Below, one piece after another: positions 39,853-48,922 of a DNA stretch of 64,000 nt. This stretch comes from Kiritimatiellia bacterium (lineage in GTDB: Bacteria; Verrucomicrobiota; Kiritimatiellia; RFP12; UBA1067). The position numbers and the translations under genes were made by a program. Below the pieces are notes generated by a model. The model was not told the DNA's origin, ran no database searches, and saw only the letters and a program-made list of their open reading frames with translations. The stretch covers positions 1-64,000 of the forward strand of contig JAQUCE010000013.1 in NCBI GenBank assembly GCA_028686345.1, in the 5' to 3' direction. How positions within the stretch are numbered: position 1 is the stretch's first letter; each line of letters opens with the position of its first letter.

Positions 39853-40089
39853 ATGAGTTATCAAATGGAAAGAGCTTGGCTTGATATGGGATGTGGCGGT
39901 GCTGTGTTTTACGGTGTCAAGTATCGCGCAAGCAAACCAATTGATCCGCGTGTTTTATCTGCGTTCAAGTTAATTGAGCCCGAGTTCATTCGCTGGGTGT
40001 CTGCCGGTAGTCCAGGCTTAGCCCGTTGTTTTGAGTGTCCATGTTCAAGCCAATGCAATGGAGGTGAATTTTGTTGTTTCCCTTTTTAA
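39853..40089 (+). CDS. Cys-rich small phage protein
   Basis: A 78-residue protein from MSYQMERAWLDMGCGGAVF, with GAGG upstream. The C-terminus has a cysteine cluster (CFECPCSSQCNGGEFCCFPF) that could bind metal. It lies between the primase-helicase and the terminase, where a small terminase or HNH-type gene might be expected, but no such motif is visible. Function unknown. Confidence 0.5.
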   Translation: MSYQMERAWLDMGCGGAVFYGVKYRASKPIDPRVLSAFKLIEPEFIRWVSAGSPGLARCFECPCSSQCNGGEFCCFPF

Positions 40090-40209
40090 CAGCTTCCGTT
40101 TGGCGTCTCGAAGGCCTCCCCCCTAGTAGGTTCTTTCCCCTCTTTTCTTTTTTCCCGGGGTGCAAACGGCGAAGCCAGGGGCAAAAAGTGACTAACGTTC
40201 TGGAGTACA

Positions 40210-42531
40210 ATGACTTACGTTTTTAGCATAGATCAAGCGCAACAATGGCACACTGGAATCAAGCAACTTAAAAAACTTAAGCCGCTGAACATTACCCAGT
40301 GGGATAAGATGTTGAATTTGTTGAATGGGGCGGGGAAAGACGGCGAACCCAAACGCGACCAAATTGAGCAGTTACAGCTGGCGGCGATACACCATAGAGC
40401 AAAAAAAACAAAAAGAATTGGGCCGGGGATTATAGCTGCGTGGCGCTTGGTAAATTTAGCAGAGGCAGAAGAATACGAACAGCAAAGGGCGGTGTTGAGT
40501 AATGCAAAAAGCGGAGCCGATAGGGTTGCCGAGCATGTTGCCAGGAGATCCGATATAGGAGAGTTGCCGACGTGGGATGATGATGAAACGGCGGCGCGTA
40601 TTATCGCTGATCCGGTTGCGGCCTGCTGGCACTATTTCCCGCTTTGGTTTACACGTCCACCGAGCAAGTTGACTCGCGCAATTATAAAAGTAATTTGGGC
40701 GGTAATGTTGTACGGCGGCAACCAATCAGTCGGCGTTGTGCGGGGTGGTGGAAAAAGCACAATTACCAAAGCCCTGATTATCCTTGCTGGTTGTATCGGG
40801 AGGATAAAATATGCTGTTGTGTTTGGGGCGAACGCTAAAGCGGCGCAATCAATTAGGCGCGACATCGTACGGCAGTTAGAAACGAACAAAATGCTGTTGG
40901 CTGATTTTCCGGCAGCGTGTATTCCGATCCAGCTATTAGCGGGGAGATCGCAGCGGGCAATGGGGCAAACGCACAGGGGCGTTCGTACTTATATTCGTTA
41001 TGAAGCGGATGTTGTCCAGTTGGCGCGAATCGAGGGGGCAAACAGCGGCGGGTTTATGATCCGTTGCCAAGGCATTGAAAGCGGATTTTTGGGTTTGATC
41101 GATAACGGTGTTCGACCTGATTTTATTTTAGGAGACGACATCCAAGGATTAAAGGCAGCTAAAAGTGATACAGAGGTCGCTGGTTTGGAAGATGCGATTC
41201 GGCAGGGGTTTGAGGCTTTGGGCGGCAAAGACAATCCGCTGCGCATTATTCTGTTGGCAACGTGTACCAGGCAGGGAGATTTTTCAGACCGCGTTCTGGA
41301 TCGCGAATTGTATCCAGAGTATTCAGGTTTGCGATTCGGATTGATAGAAGATTGGGGTACGGCGGAAGTTTTGTGGGAAGAGTATGTAAAAATCTGGAGG
41401 CAAGATCAAAGGGACGGAGACAAGCGTTATAAAAACGCAACGCAATTTTATATTAACAATCGTGGTGCGATGGATGATGGAGTAAAAGTTACGGATCCTG
41501 AATTTTATTTAGTGGGTCAGGAGTTGAGCGCAATTCAGGGGGCGTGGCATGCAAGGGCGAAAATGGGAGATTTGGGATATTTTGCGCAGATGGAAAATCG
41601 TCCACTTAGTTCAGAGGCCTCACTTTATAGTCTGCTGCCGTCTGATGTAAGTAAGGTTGTTAATGGTTTGAAGCGTTTTCAAGTGCCCGGCTGGGGCAAC
41701 GGCGTTTTTGCTTTTGCGGATGTTGGCAATGATAAGCTGCGCTGGAGCGTGGTTGCCTTTGGCGACAAATCGCGATCGGCTGTTATTGATTATGGATTTT
41801 GGCCACCAAATGGACGCGTGGCTCCCGAAAAATGCACAGGGACCGCATTAAAAACACATATCTGGACAGCGATGAGAGCTGTGCGCGACCACTGGGATAA
41901 CAGCGTTTACCTGAGATCGGGGGATGCGCAAAGAATTGTAGCGGCGGGGTTTGATCGCGGCTATGAGGCAGATACGGTTCAAGATTTTTGTAAAGCTGTT
42001 AGCCCGCTGAGTCGCTTTCCAGTGATTGCGATGCGTGGCCAAGGGTTTCAGCAGTGGCGGGATGTGACAAAAAGGGCTATCCGATATGGATGGAACGTGC
42101 AGTTAATTCAAACGGTTGAGGGGGCTGCGCCCGGAGAATTTTTGAACGTGCATACTGATTTTTGGAAAGAAAACGCCCAACGTGCCTTTTTGTCACCGAA
42201 TTATTTAGCGGCAGGCGCTTGCTCATTGTGGGGGCGGGATCCACGCGAGCACGGAGAATTTGCAGATCACATTTGCTCAGAGGTACTGAGCGATAAAGGG
42301 CGCGGCACAAACGGGACGGAATTTTGGAAATGGGGGCTGAAGCCAGGTAGACAAAATCATTTTTTAGACACTCTTGTCGGGTGTTATGCGTTGGCTGGAT
42401 TCTACGGATATCTGCGCCCCGAAAATAATATGTCTACAACCGACCAGCCGCAGGAAATTAAACAGAAGGCGCGCAAGCGCACAACTAAACCGCCCCGGCG
42501 TAAGTGCCGGGTAAAAGTACAGGAGTATTAA
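40210..42531 (+). CDS. Terminase large subunit
   Basis: A 773-residue DNA-packaging motor. The first ~130 residues are a charged N-terminal extension. The ATPase has Walker A-like VVRGGGKSTITKAL, Walker B FILGDDIQ and the coupling motif ILLATCTR. The nuclease half starts near VFAFADVGNDKLRWSVVAFG, with acidic residues expected to bind metal, and runs to FADHICSEVL. The basic tail (KARKRTTKPPRRKCRVK) may bind DNA. GGAG precedes the start. It would cut concatemers and pump DNA into the procapsid together with the portal at 44,209. A separate small terminase is not obvious. Confidence 0.85.
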   Translation: MTYVFSIDQAQQWHTGIKQLKKLKPLNITQWDKMLNLLNGAGKDGEPKRDQIEQLQLAAIHHRAKKTKRIGPGIIAAWRLVNLAEAEEYEQQRAVLSNAKSGADRVAEHVARRSDIGELPTWDDDETAARIIADPVAACWHYFPLWFTRPPSKLTRAIIKVIWAVMLYGGNQSVGVVRGGGKSTITKALIILAGCIGRIKYAVVFGANAKAAQSIRRDIVRQLETNKMLLADFPAACIPIQLLAGRSQRAMGQTHRGVRTYIRYEADVVQLARIEGANSGGFMIRCQGIESGFLGLIDNGVRPDFILGDDIQGLKAAKSDTEVAGLEDAIRQGFEALGGKDNPLRIILLATCTRQGDFSDRVLDRELYPEYSGLRFGLIEDWGTAEVLWEEYVKIWRQDQRDGDKRYKNATQFYINNRGAMDDGVKVTDPEFYLVGQELSAIQGAWHARAKMGDLGYFAQMENRPLSSEASLYSLLPSDVSKVVNGLKRFQVPGWGNGVFAFADVGNDKLRWSVVAFGDKSRSAVIDYGFWPPNGRVAPEKCTGTALKTHIWTAMRAVRDHWDNSVYLRSGDAQRIVAAGFDRGYEADTVQDFCKAVSPLSRFPVIAMRGQGFQQWRDVTKRAIRYGWNVQLIQTVEGAAPGEFLNVHTDFWKENAQRAFLSPNYLAAGACSLWGRDPREHGEFADHICSEVLSDKGRGTNGTEFWKWGLKPGRQNHFLDTLVGCYALAGFYGYLRPENNMSTTDQPQEIKQKARKRTTKPPRRKCRVKVQEY

Positions 42532-42532
42532 G

Positions 42533-43657
42533 ATGGCAAAAACACCAAAGTTATCACTGATTATACCGGCGCGCGGCAAAGAGCCGTTGCTCCAGCAAAC
42601 AATTGATTGCGCAATCAAGGGCGCGCTAAACAAGGTTGAGATTATTGTGGTTGACAACGGACTGGAGGTCGCTGCGCCTTGTGGCAGCGATGTGCGTGTT
42701 ATCAAAAGTGAGATTAGTGGCACCGGTGCGGCGCGTCATGCCGGTGTACTTGCAGCGCTGGCTCCGGTGATTGTTACAATTGATGCGCACGTTCGGCTTT
42801 GTGATTTTTGGGATGACTATGTTTTGGATCATTTTGAGCGCAAAGCCTGGGCTAAAACCGTAGCCTGCGGTCACGTTGGTGGATTGGCGACAGACTTCAG
42901 CGTGGAAAAAGAGGCATGCTATACCGGCGCACAAATCCACTGGCAAGAAATCAACGGATCAGAAACGCGGCTGTTGGTGCCTAAATGGTCGGATAATTCA
43001 TTTGGCTCTCGGATTGGCGCCGTTATGGGCGCGTTTTACGCTTTCAAAAAATCGTGGTACGAAAAAATGGCTGGGCCATGGTCGGTTTTTTCCTCATGGG
43101 GCTGCGATGAAGAAACCATCTCAATAGCATCATATTTAGCGGGTGGCGATTGTCGGTTGATGGCCGAGCATGTTAGATCTTGGCATCTGTTTGGGCACCC
43201 GGAGCGCATTCGGTATACTACTGCCGAGATTGCAACCATTGCAGCCAATCGCTTTCTTTTGTTTCGGCTTTTTCCATTTGCATTCGAGGACCTGGCTGCT
43301 GTGGCGAATCAGCACCCGGAGGTTAACGCACCCCTAAGCGACCAGCAAATAAAGTTTGCGCAGTATTACAGCGATAAGTCCGCTGAGCTTGCCGACTACC
43401 TCGGTAAGTATGTAATCGGTTATCAGGAGTGGCGTGGTTCCATCGTTCAAAAAACCGCAACCCCGCCAAAAAGACGCAAGCCGCCGCAGCGTCTGCCAAC
43501 GGTACCACTTGATCAATGTGATCAGTGCGACGCCATTAATAGCTTTATCTGCGTCCGCACCGAAGAAATCCGCCGCTATAAATGTAAGGTCTGTGGGCGC
43601 AATGCCTGGCGGCAACGTCCAGAGGATCAACTTAAATTCACAATCAATAATATTTAA
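42533..43657 (+). CDS. GT2/GalNAc-transferase-like glycosyltransferase with C-terminal zinc ribbon
   Basis: A 374-residue protein. The N-terminal domain has the GT-A fold signature SLIIPARGKEPLLQQTIDCAIKG...VEIIVVDNG and then GTGAARHAGVLAALAPVIVTIDAHVRLCDFW. The DAH takes the place of the DxH metal site typical of polypeptide GalNAc-transferase-like enzymes. Later, GCDEETISIASYLAGGDCRLM fits the WGxED acceptor-loop region of that class. The C-terminal CDQCDAINSFICVRTEEIRRYKCKVCGRNAW is a zinc ribbon. The gene starts one base after the terminase stop and lies within the head operon, so a virion or packaging-linked substrate is likely. Confidence 0.75.
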   Translation: MAKTPKLSLIIPARGKEPLLQQTIDCAIKGALNKVEIIVVDNGLEVAAPCGSDVRVIKSEISGTGAARHAGVLAALAPVIVTIDAHVRLCDFWDDYVLDHFERKAWAKTVACGHVGGLATDFSVEKEACYTGAQIHWQEINGSETRLLVPKWSDNSFGSRIGAVMGAFYAFKKSWYEKMAGPWSVFSSWGCDEETISIASYLAGGDCRLMAEHVRSWHLFGHPERIRYTTAEIATIAANRFLLFRLFPFAFEDLAAVANQHPEVNAPLSDQQIKFAQYYSDKSAELADYLGKYVIGYQEWRGSIVQKTATPPKRRKPPQRLPTVPLDQCDQCDAINSFICVRTEEIRRYKCKVCGRNAWRQRPEDQLKFTINNI

Positions 43658-43667
43658 AGGATAAAAC

Positions 43668-43865
43668 ATGAAGATGGTTAAATGGGATGAGGCGAAAGAA
43701 AGTTATTTGATAGAGCTTGTTGACCGACGCTCGGAGCTGAAAAACGGTTGGTATACAATCGCGAGGATGTTAAATGAGCGGTTTGGAATTTGTTCAACTC
43801 CGAACGGGTGCCGATCACGAGCAACAACAATCAGGCAGAGGCGTCGTGTTTTTACACAAAACTAA
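43668..43865 (+). CDS. Small Myb/SANT-like HTH protein
   Basis: A 65-residue basic protein: VKWDEAKESYLIELVDRRSELKNGWYTIARMLNERFGICSTPNGCRSRATTIRQRRR. The spaced Trp residues and helix pattern resemble a Myb/SANT or GcrA-type DNA-binding domain. It sits 10 bases after the glycosyltransferase and ends before a strong terminator. It could be a late regulator or a stand-in for the small terminase subunit. Confidence 0.55.
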   Translation: MKMVKWDEAKESYLIELVDRRSELKNGWYTIARMLNERFGICSTPNGCRSRATTIRQRRRVFTQN

Positions 43866-43898
43866 CCTGTAAAAAATAAATATTAGAAGAATCATTAG

Positions 43899-43930
43899 AA
43901 AAGTTCTAGATTCTGGAACTTTTCTTTTTT
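43899..43930 (+). terminator. Rho-independent terminator before the head genes
   Basis: Stem AAAAGTTC / GAACTTTT (43,899-43,906 and 43,916-43,923), 9-base loop, then CTTTTTT. It separates the terminase-glycosyltransferase unit from the gpW-portal unit. Confidence 0.85.
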
Positions 43931-43972
43931 AGTGCCCTTGTTTTATCCGTTGACTGGCCTTATCTTTGAGTC

Positions 43973-44209
43973 ATGGCAAGAGCTTTAACACACAACGAAC
44001 AAATGTTGCGCACAGTACGGCAAGCGATAAACGACTGTGTTGTCGGTGGTACAAAAAGCGCGACCATTGCACAGGGCGGCGGATCAAAATCATTTACCAG
44101 GCACTCACTAGATGAACTTGAAAAACTAGAGGTTAAATACGTCAACCGTGTAAATCGTGAGCGTGGTGGCAAAAGCCGTCGTAAGCCAGATTTCGGGAGC
44201 TTCGGTTAA
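43973..44209 (+). CDS. gpW-like head-tail joining protein
   Basis: A 78-residue protein with SFTRHSLDELEKLEVKYVNRVNRERGGKSRR, the S(Y/F)T(R)xSLxEL..l...Y..rv motif of lambda gpW and related head-completion proteins. It directly precedes the portal gene and overlaps its start, as W precedes B in lambda. Confidence 0.75.
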   Translation: MARALTHNEQMLRTVRQAINDCVVGGTKSATIAQGGGSKSFTRHSLDELEKLEVKYVNRVNRERGGKSRRKPDFGSFG

Positions 44210-45762
44210 TGGCAAAAAAAACGCACAGATCGCGCAACGCTGCAACCCCGTTAACTCCGGCGGCGGCGCCGCGTACTCCACAAAAAGCGCAGTACGATAT
44301 TGTTGGCCCCGGTGCTTCCAAAAAACGTCGCCCTGCCCGTGTGGAATATCACGGCGAAACCGGACGCGACAGCCGCCAGCTGCCACCCATGGCGCGGCTT
44401 ATGGCTATTTCACTTGTGCGCGATGCTTGCCGTAATTTTTCCAGCGCCCGCTCAATCATTCAGCAGATCGCTCTCAATGTGGTTGGTACCGAGTATAAAG
44501 TCATAATCAAAGATCCATCGGTTAAGGGGCGTGAAAATGACCCGACCCACCCGGTGGTAGCTGCGCAAAACTGGTTTAATGACACTTGGGCTAAAAATCC
44601 GGATTTTAGAAACGACAACCATCTGTTCGATGTCAACCGCTTGCTGCTTACCTCGGTTGTGCGTGATGGCGATGCAGGAATGTTATTTGATCGCGATTTC
44701 ACGCAGAGCGGGAAAATTGTTACATTTGAATCAGATCAAATCTGTGATCCCTCCCCGCTGCCGGATGGCGCGGCGGAATCAAACGATGGCATTTTGCTGG
44801 ACCACTTCGGTCGCGAGATCGGATATTGCACCCATTTTTCACGCGGCAAAACCCAGGTGAAATTAGATGAAGCTCACATTTTTCCACGCGACCCGGTGGA
44901 TACTGATGCCAACATGTTCAAGCTGCTGCGGATGCCATGGCGAGCAAATCAAGGGCGGGGCACAAGCGACATGTTTTCATTTGTAGCTGATATGCTAGAT
45001 ATTTACGAGATGCGCTCAAAAGAATTGCAGTCCGCTAAAGTTGCCGCAACCATGGCCGGCATGGTTACAAAAAACGAATCCGACACGGGCCCGGCGCTGG
45101 ATGATGCCCGTTATGATCCATTGGCGCCAATTTCTGATTTTGACGATGAAGAACATCCCGCAGTCAAAGAGTCGGACAACTACAATAATTTTGAAACACT
45201 GACCGGTGGATTAATGGAATATATGATCCCTGGCGAAAAATTCGACCTGCTGACCAGCAATCGCCCCAATGTCAATGGGATTCCCTTTACTGAGCACATT
45301 ATCAAAAGCGCCGGTTCGGCTGTTGGTATGGCGCGGTGTTATTCGACAATGGAAGCTCAAACATCATACACGGCTTTTCGTGGCGAAATGGTCATGACCT
45401 GGGTTATGTTTCGTTATTGGCAAAAATGGTTGGAACGCTATGTTCAGGATTGGCAGGCGGTTCGCGCGATTAACTTTGCAATTTCGATTAAAGCAATCGA
45501 CCCGCTTCCAGCAGGTTGGAGTAAATATCTGGCATGGCAACATCCCAAGATGCCGTCGCTAAATCCGTTAGTCGATCAAAATACGTTTTTAGCAGCCTTA
45601 AAGAATGGCAGCACCAATCTGGAACAAGAGCTGGGACCAAATTGGAAAAACACAGTTCAGGAGCTAATAACCGAGGTTGAATTTATGCGCGAAGCGAACC
45701 TCCCACACGCAATGTTTGAAACCAAAGCCGGCGCGGTTGCCGGCGACTCAACAAAGGAATAA
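44209..45762 (+). CDS. Portal protein, lambda gpB family
   Basis: A 517-residue protein of normal length for lambda-type portals. Family-like segments are LVRDACRNFSSARSIIQQIALNVVGTEYKVII, LLTSVVRDGDAGMLFDRDF, the GTSDMFSFVADMLDIYEMRSKELQSAKVAATMAG region, and PNVNGIPFTEHIIKSAGSAVGM...SYTAFRGEMVMTW. It forms the dodecameric DNA entry vertex of the head. It starts at the gpW stop and is followed four bases later by the head protease, matching lambda order. Confidence 0.9.
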   Translation: MAKKTHRSRNAATPLTPAAAPRTPQKAQYDIVGPGASKKRRPARVEYHGETGRDSRQLPPMARLMAISLVRDACRNFSSARSIIQQIALNVVGTEYKVIIKDPSVKGRENDPTHPVVAAQNWFNDTWAKNPDFRNDNHLFDVNRLLLTSVVRDGDAGMLFDRDFTQSGKIVTFESDQICDPSPLPDGAAESNDGILLDHFGREIGYCTHFSRGKTQVKLDEAHIFPRDPVDTDANMFKLLRMPWRANQGRGTSDMFSFVADMLDIYEMRSKELQSAKVAATMAGMVTKNESDTGPALDDARYDPLAPISDFDDEEHPAVKESDNYNNFETLTGGLMEYMIPGEKFDLLTSNRPNVNGIPFTEHIIKSAGSAVGMARCYSTMEAQTSYTAFRGEMVMTWVMFRYWQKWLERYVQDWQAVRAINFAISIKAIDPLPAGWSKYLAWQHPKMPSLNPLVDQNTFLAALKNGSTNLEQELGPNWKNTVQELITEVEFMREANLPHAMFETKAGAVAGDSTKE

Positions 45763-45765
45763 AAA

Positions 45766-46803
45766 ATGAAGACGTTTAATTTGTTTGGCACAATTGTCGG
45801 CGACGAATCCTATAAATGGGCAAAAGAGGATGTAACGCCCGCTGACTTTAAAGCGTTTTTGGACTCGGTCCCGGATGGCGAGGAGATCAAAGTGCAGGTT
45901 AATAGTCCCGGCGGGCATGTTACAGCCGGTCTTGCAATCGCCAATATGATTAAAGCCAAGGCAGCATCTGTTACGGTTTCAGTTTTAGGGATTGCAGCGT
46001 CGATGGCCAGCGTGATCGCCGCTGCTGCTGGTAAATGTGAGATGGCAGCCGGTAGTTTCATCATGATTCACGAACCCTGGGGGATTGCGCTTGGATCAGC
46101 TTCCGAACTGCGCAAAGAGGCAGATGTGCTGGATTCAATGAAAACCGCGATTATCGGCTTTTATGCCTCGCTTTTCCCCGGCAAAAGCTCCGAAGAAATC
46201 GATGCGCTGGTAAAAGATGAGACCTGGATCAGAGGCGACCAAATCGAAGAGTACGGCCTTTCCGCCACTTTGAGCGACAGCATTCCTGCTTTCGGCAGTG
46301 TTTCCGGTCCGTTGAAGTTTGCCAAGATTCCAAATGATGCCAAAAAGTTTTATCAGTTTTCAAAGGCGATGACCAAAACCCCGCCCGCTGAAGAGCCGCC
46401 CACTGAAGAGCCGCCCGTCGAAGTGCCGCCCGTCGAAGAGCCGCCCGCGCCCGCGCCAGTATCAAGCTTGGTTGCGCTCTCCCAAAAGCTGGAAGAGATA
46501 GAGGCCAAGCGACGCGATCTGCAAAGTCGCTGCGACAAAGCTGACGCCAAGATCCGCGAGCTAGAGAGTACGCACTCCGCAGCTTTGCTGGAGCGGCAAA
46601 ATAAAATTTCCTCTCTCGAGAGCGAGGTTCAATCCGCGGAACAAAGAATCTCCGCGATGACACTCAATGCTCTGAAAGGGCCCTCCGGTGGTTGTGCGCA
46701 ATCCTGGCAGCAGGCTCTTGAAGAGTGTGGAGGCAGCTATGAAAAAGCTATCAATAAATATCCAGGATTGGCAGCCGCGTATCGCGCTGGCAAGCAGAGA
46801 TAA
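45766..46803 (+). CDS. ClpP/S49-like head maturation protease with scaffold tail
   Basis: A 345-residue protein. Residues 1-190 are a ClpP-type protease domain: VQVNSPGGHVTAGLAIANMI oxyanion region, GIAASMASVIAAAA with the nucleophilic serine, and AAGSFIMIHEPWG with the catalytic histidine. A Pro/Glu linker (TEEPPVEVPPVEEPP) then leads to a coiled coil (LVALSQKLEEIEAKRRDLQSRCDKADAKIRELESTHSAALLERQNKISSLESEVQSAEQRI), which probably acts as scaffold, like the C/Nu3 arrangement of lambda. It guides and matures the procapsid formed by the next gene's product. Confidence 0.9.
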   Translation: MKTFNLFGTIVGDESYKWAKEDVTPADFKAFLDSVPDGEEIKVQVNSPGGHVTAGLAIANMIKAKAASVTVSVLGIAASMASVIAAAAGKCEMAAGSFIMIHEPWGIALGSASELRKEADVLDSMKTAIIGFYASLFPGKSSEEIDALVKDETWIRGDQIEEYGLSATLSDSIPAFGSVSGPLKFAKIPNDAKKFYQFSKAMTKTPPAEEPPTEEPPVEVPPVEEPPAPAPVSSLVALSQKLEEIEAKRRDLQSRCDKADAKIRELESTHSAALLERQNKISSLESEVQSAEQRISAMTLNALKGPSGGCAQSWQQALEECGGSYEKAINKYPGLAAAYRAGKQR

Positions 46804-46856
46804 GAATCACCACTAAACCGCGCCCCGCAAGGGGCTAAAACCTCACGGAGAAAAAT

Positions 46857-47891
46857 ATGAATACCAGAACAATCACGGCAGACCGCCCCGAGGTGGTTAT
46901 TGCATGTAAGGATCGTATCCATGCCCCTATCGGAACCGGCTATATTGGCTCGCGTTTCTTCCCGGCTATGCGTGTGCGAGATACAGCCAATACGCTTTAT
47001 CACAAAACGATTGATGATGATGCAGCGGCCCAGGAAGCTCGCGTCGCCACCGCATCACACGAACGTGCGACCATCACCAACGGATCGACGGCCTACACGA
47101 CTACGGAAAAGCCCAAAGCCTACCAGATCCCTGAAGCGGACGTAAAAAAGTATGGCTCAATCGAAGCGACTGATCGTATCGGCATAACTGCTGCATGCCG
47201 GAGCGTTTACCGCAAACACGAGACCGACGCAGCTACCAAAATCATTACAGCTGGGCGCTATAATGCCGGCGCCTATTTGACCGACGGACAAGTGCTCAAA
47301 GGTTTGCAAACGCAGGCAATCAGGATTGGCCGTTATTATGGGCGTACGGTTTTGGCAGGTTCCACAACGTTTTTTCAAAACTTTGTGGCAGCCTCAGATG
47401 TGTCGGCTAAAATTACAGCTATGATCGGCGCGGGCGGAATTACGCTGGATAACCTCAAACAGAGCATTGCTGGTGATCCCGGGGTGGCCATTCAGCTGCT
47501 GCGCGCTTTTCTGCCGTTCGATGAGGTTTTGATTGGCGAGGACACCTTTTGGGCGCCCTCCGGTAAGACCGACGTCGGTATTGTTGCGCGTTTGCCTTCA
47601 ATTGAAGATACCAAGAGCGTCGAAGATTTCGACATGTTGATTCGCGAGGTGCCCGTTTTTGGCGCAACTCCCTGGTATTATCCAGATGAGGATATTGAGT
47701 TTTCGGCACGCTCGTTTTTTGATGAGGACAACGACTGCAACGTTTATAAAGCCAAAGGGTTTTATGATTTGGCCGAGATGAACGCCGGCGCGGTTGTATT
47801 GGTGAAACTGAATGTTTTCGAGACCACCACCACCAGCACCACCACCACCAGCACCACCACCACCAGCACCACCACCACAACTCAAGGATAA
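46857..47891 (+). CDS. Major capsid protein, lambda gpE family, with Thr/Ser repeat tail
   Basis: A 344-residue protein at the expected place after the protease. DRIHAPIGTGYIGSRFFPAMRV near the start, the middle KNVxx-type helices and REVPVFGATPWYYPDEDIEFSARSF near the end fit the lambda gpE-type coat family. The last 25 residues are FETTTTSTTTTSTTTTSTTTTTQG, encoded by 15-bp ACCACCACCACCAGC repeats. This tail is not part of the usual family and would project from the capsid surface as a mucin-like rod. GGAG precedes the ATG, and a small hairpin (GCCCCgcaaGGGGC) lies in the leader. A terminator follows. Confidence 0.85.
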   Translation: MNTRTITADRPEVVIACKDRIHAPIGTGYIGSRFFPAMRVRDTANTLYHKTIDDDAAAQEARVATASHERATITNGSTAYTTTEKPKAYQIPEADVKKYGSIEATDRIGITAACRSVYRKHETDAATKIITAGRYNAGAYLTDGQVLKGLQTQAIRIGRYYGRTVLAGSTTFFQNFVAASDVSAKITAMIGAGGITLDNLKQSIAGDPGVAIQLLRAFLPFDEVLIGEDTFWAPSGKTDVGIVARLPSIEDTKSVEDFDMLIREVPVFGATPWYYPDEDIEFSARSFFDEDNDCNVYKAKGFYDLAEMNAGAVVLVKLNVFETTTTSTTTTSTTTTSTTTTTQG

Positions 47892-47907
47892 GTATTGCTC
47901 CACCCCT

Positions 47908-47959
47908 GGCGGGGGCCGGGGGTCTTGACTCTCATTCTACTCCGGCTCCCGCCTTTTTT
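47908..47959 (+). terminator. Terminator or attenuator after the capsid gene
   Basis: GGCGGGGGCCGG pairs with CCGGCTCCCGCC across about a 27-base loop, followed by TTTTTT. Its position after the most needed structural gene suggests partial termination to raise capsid over tail expression. Confidence 0.7.
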
Positions 47960-47975
47960 GTTGAGATAAAACACC

Positions 47976-48323
47976 ATGCTTGATTTTGACAATACAGCAG
48001 CTTTCGAGGTTTTCCACACCGATACTGCAGCCGTTTCCGGCAAACGCCTAGAGCCAGCTGCATCCGCCGCGCGTGATTTAAGCTTCACTTGTGCCTGTTG
48101 TCTTTTAGTCGGCGATGGTGCCGAAATCAGCGAGCGTTCGGTCGCCGCTGGTGCTGGGTTTAATGTCTCAATTTCAGTGCTTAAAAAAAACTGGCCCGAT
48201 CACACTCCGCCTCAAAAAGGCGATATTTTTACTGTCGCGAATTATGGCGCAATAAAAGTTGTGTCAACTCCGTTTGAAAATGCCACTGAGTATCAAGTCG
48301 AATGTTTTTTTAAGAGGAGCTAA
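47976..48323 (+). CDS. Head-tail attachment protein, gpFII-like
   Basis: A 115-residue beta-rich protein directly after the capsid gene, where lambda has gpFII. It includes FNVSISVLKKNWPDHTPPQKGDIFTVANYGAIKVVSTPFENATEYQVECFFKRS, which follows the P..GD.f...g..y.V......n..e....l pattern of head-tail joining proteins. The call rests on position and this pattern. Confidence 0.6.
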   Translation: MLDFDNTAAFEVFHTDTAAVSGKRLEPAASAARDLSFTCACCLLVGDGAEISERSVAAGAGFNVSISVLKKNWPDHTPPQKGDIFTVANYGAIKVVSTPFENATEYQVECFFKRS

Positions 48324-48325
48324 TT

Positions 48326-48922
48326 GTGGTTGAGGTAAATCTAGATTTCAGCGCCGCTGATTCAGCTGCTTTTCAAAGCGCGATGGATCGGCTGTCGGCT
48401 GAGTGCGGTTGGGCAATTCCCCGCGTCTGCCAGTACGGATTTATCAAGCTGTTAACCTCAGTTCGTGCCTCTACCAAAAAATCTCCTAAGGTGCGCAATG
48501 TGCGCGTTAAATCTCAAAAACACGGCGACAAACGCCGCGTTTTCCAGGCCCAAAGCTACAAGGGTGGCAAAGAGCATTGGTTTGATATTTTTGCATACTC
48601 TCTAGCAGCCGCCAAGAATAGTCCGGCAGCCCAAATCCGTTATTCGGGTTTGGCGAAAGCCAGCTGGGGATGGGCCATGCGCGCCATGTTTAATTCCGGC
48701 TCTAATCCCCGCACAAAGTTCGGCAAAAAACCAGAGCTGCTTTATACCCATGTTGAAAAAGGTCAAGGTCATTTTTCCGCCACTGTGACCAATCGGGTGA
48801 ACTATGTTGAAAAGGCTTTTGTCACCGAAGGCAAGCGCACGATTGATACAGCCATGGCACGCGCCACGCGCCAGATGATCGGCAAAATAAACTCCGAACT
48901 CAAAAAGGCAGGTGCGTCATGA
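48326..48922 (+). CDS. Tail completion protein, HK97 gp10/lambda gpZ-like
   Basis: A 198-residue basic protein with GTG start and GAGGAGC upstream. It contains KLLTSVRASTKKSPKVRNV, a KSxK motif typical of phage minor tail/gp10-like proteins, and a C-terminal helix (RTIDTAMARATRQMIGKINSELKKAG). It is the right size for lambda gpZ (about 190 residues) and sits in the same slot between head-tail and tail-terminator genes. The next gene starts within its stop. Confidence 0.55.
   Translation: MVEVNLDFSAADSAAFQSAMDRLSAECGWAIPRVCQYGFIKLLTSVRASTKKSPKVRNVRVKSQKHGDKRRVFQAQSYKGGKEHWFDIFAYSLAAAKNSPAAQIRYSGLAKASWGWAMRAMFNSGSNPRTKFGKKPELLYTHVEKGQGHFSATVTNRVNYVEKAFVTEGKRTIDTAMARATRQMIGKINSELKKAGAS

Noticed and set aside
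47455-47880. Minus-strand ORF starting MWWWCWWWWCWWWW
   Set aside because: It is the reverse of the Thr/Ser repeat of the capsid gene and cannot be a real protein.
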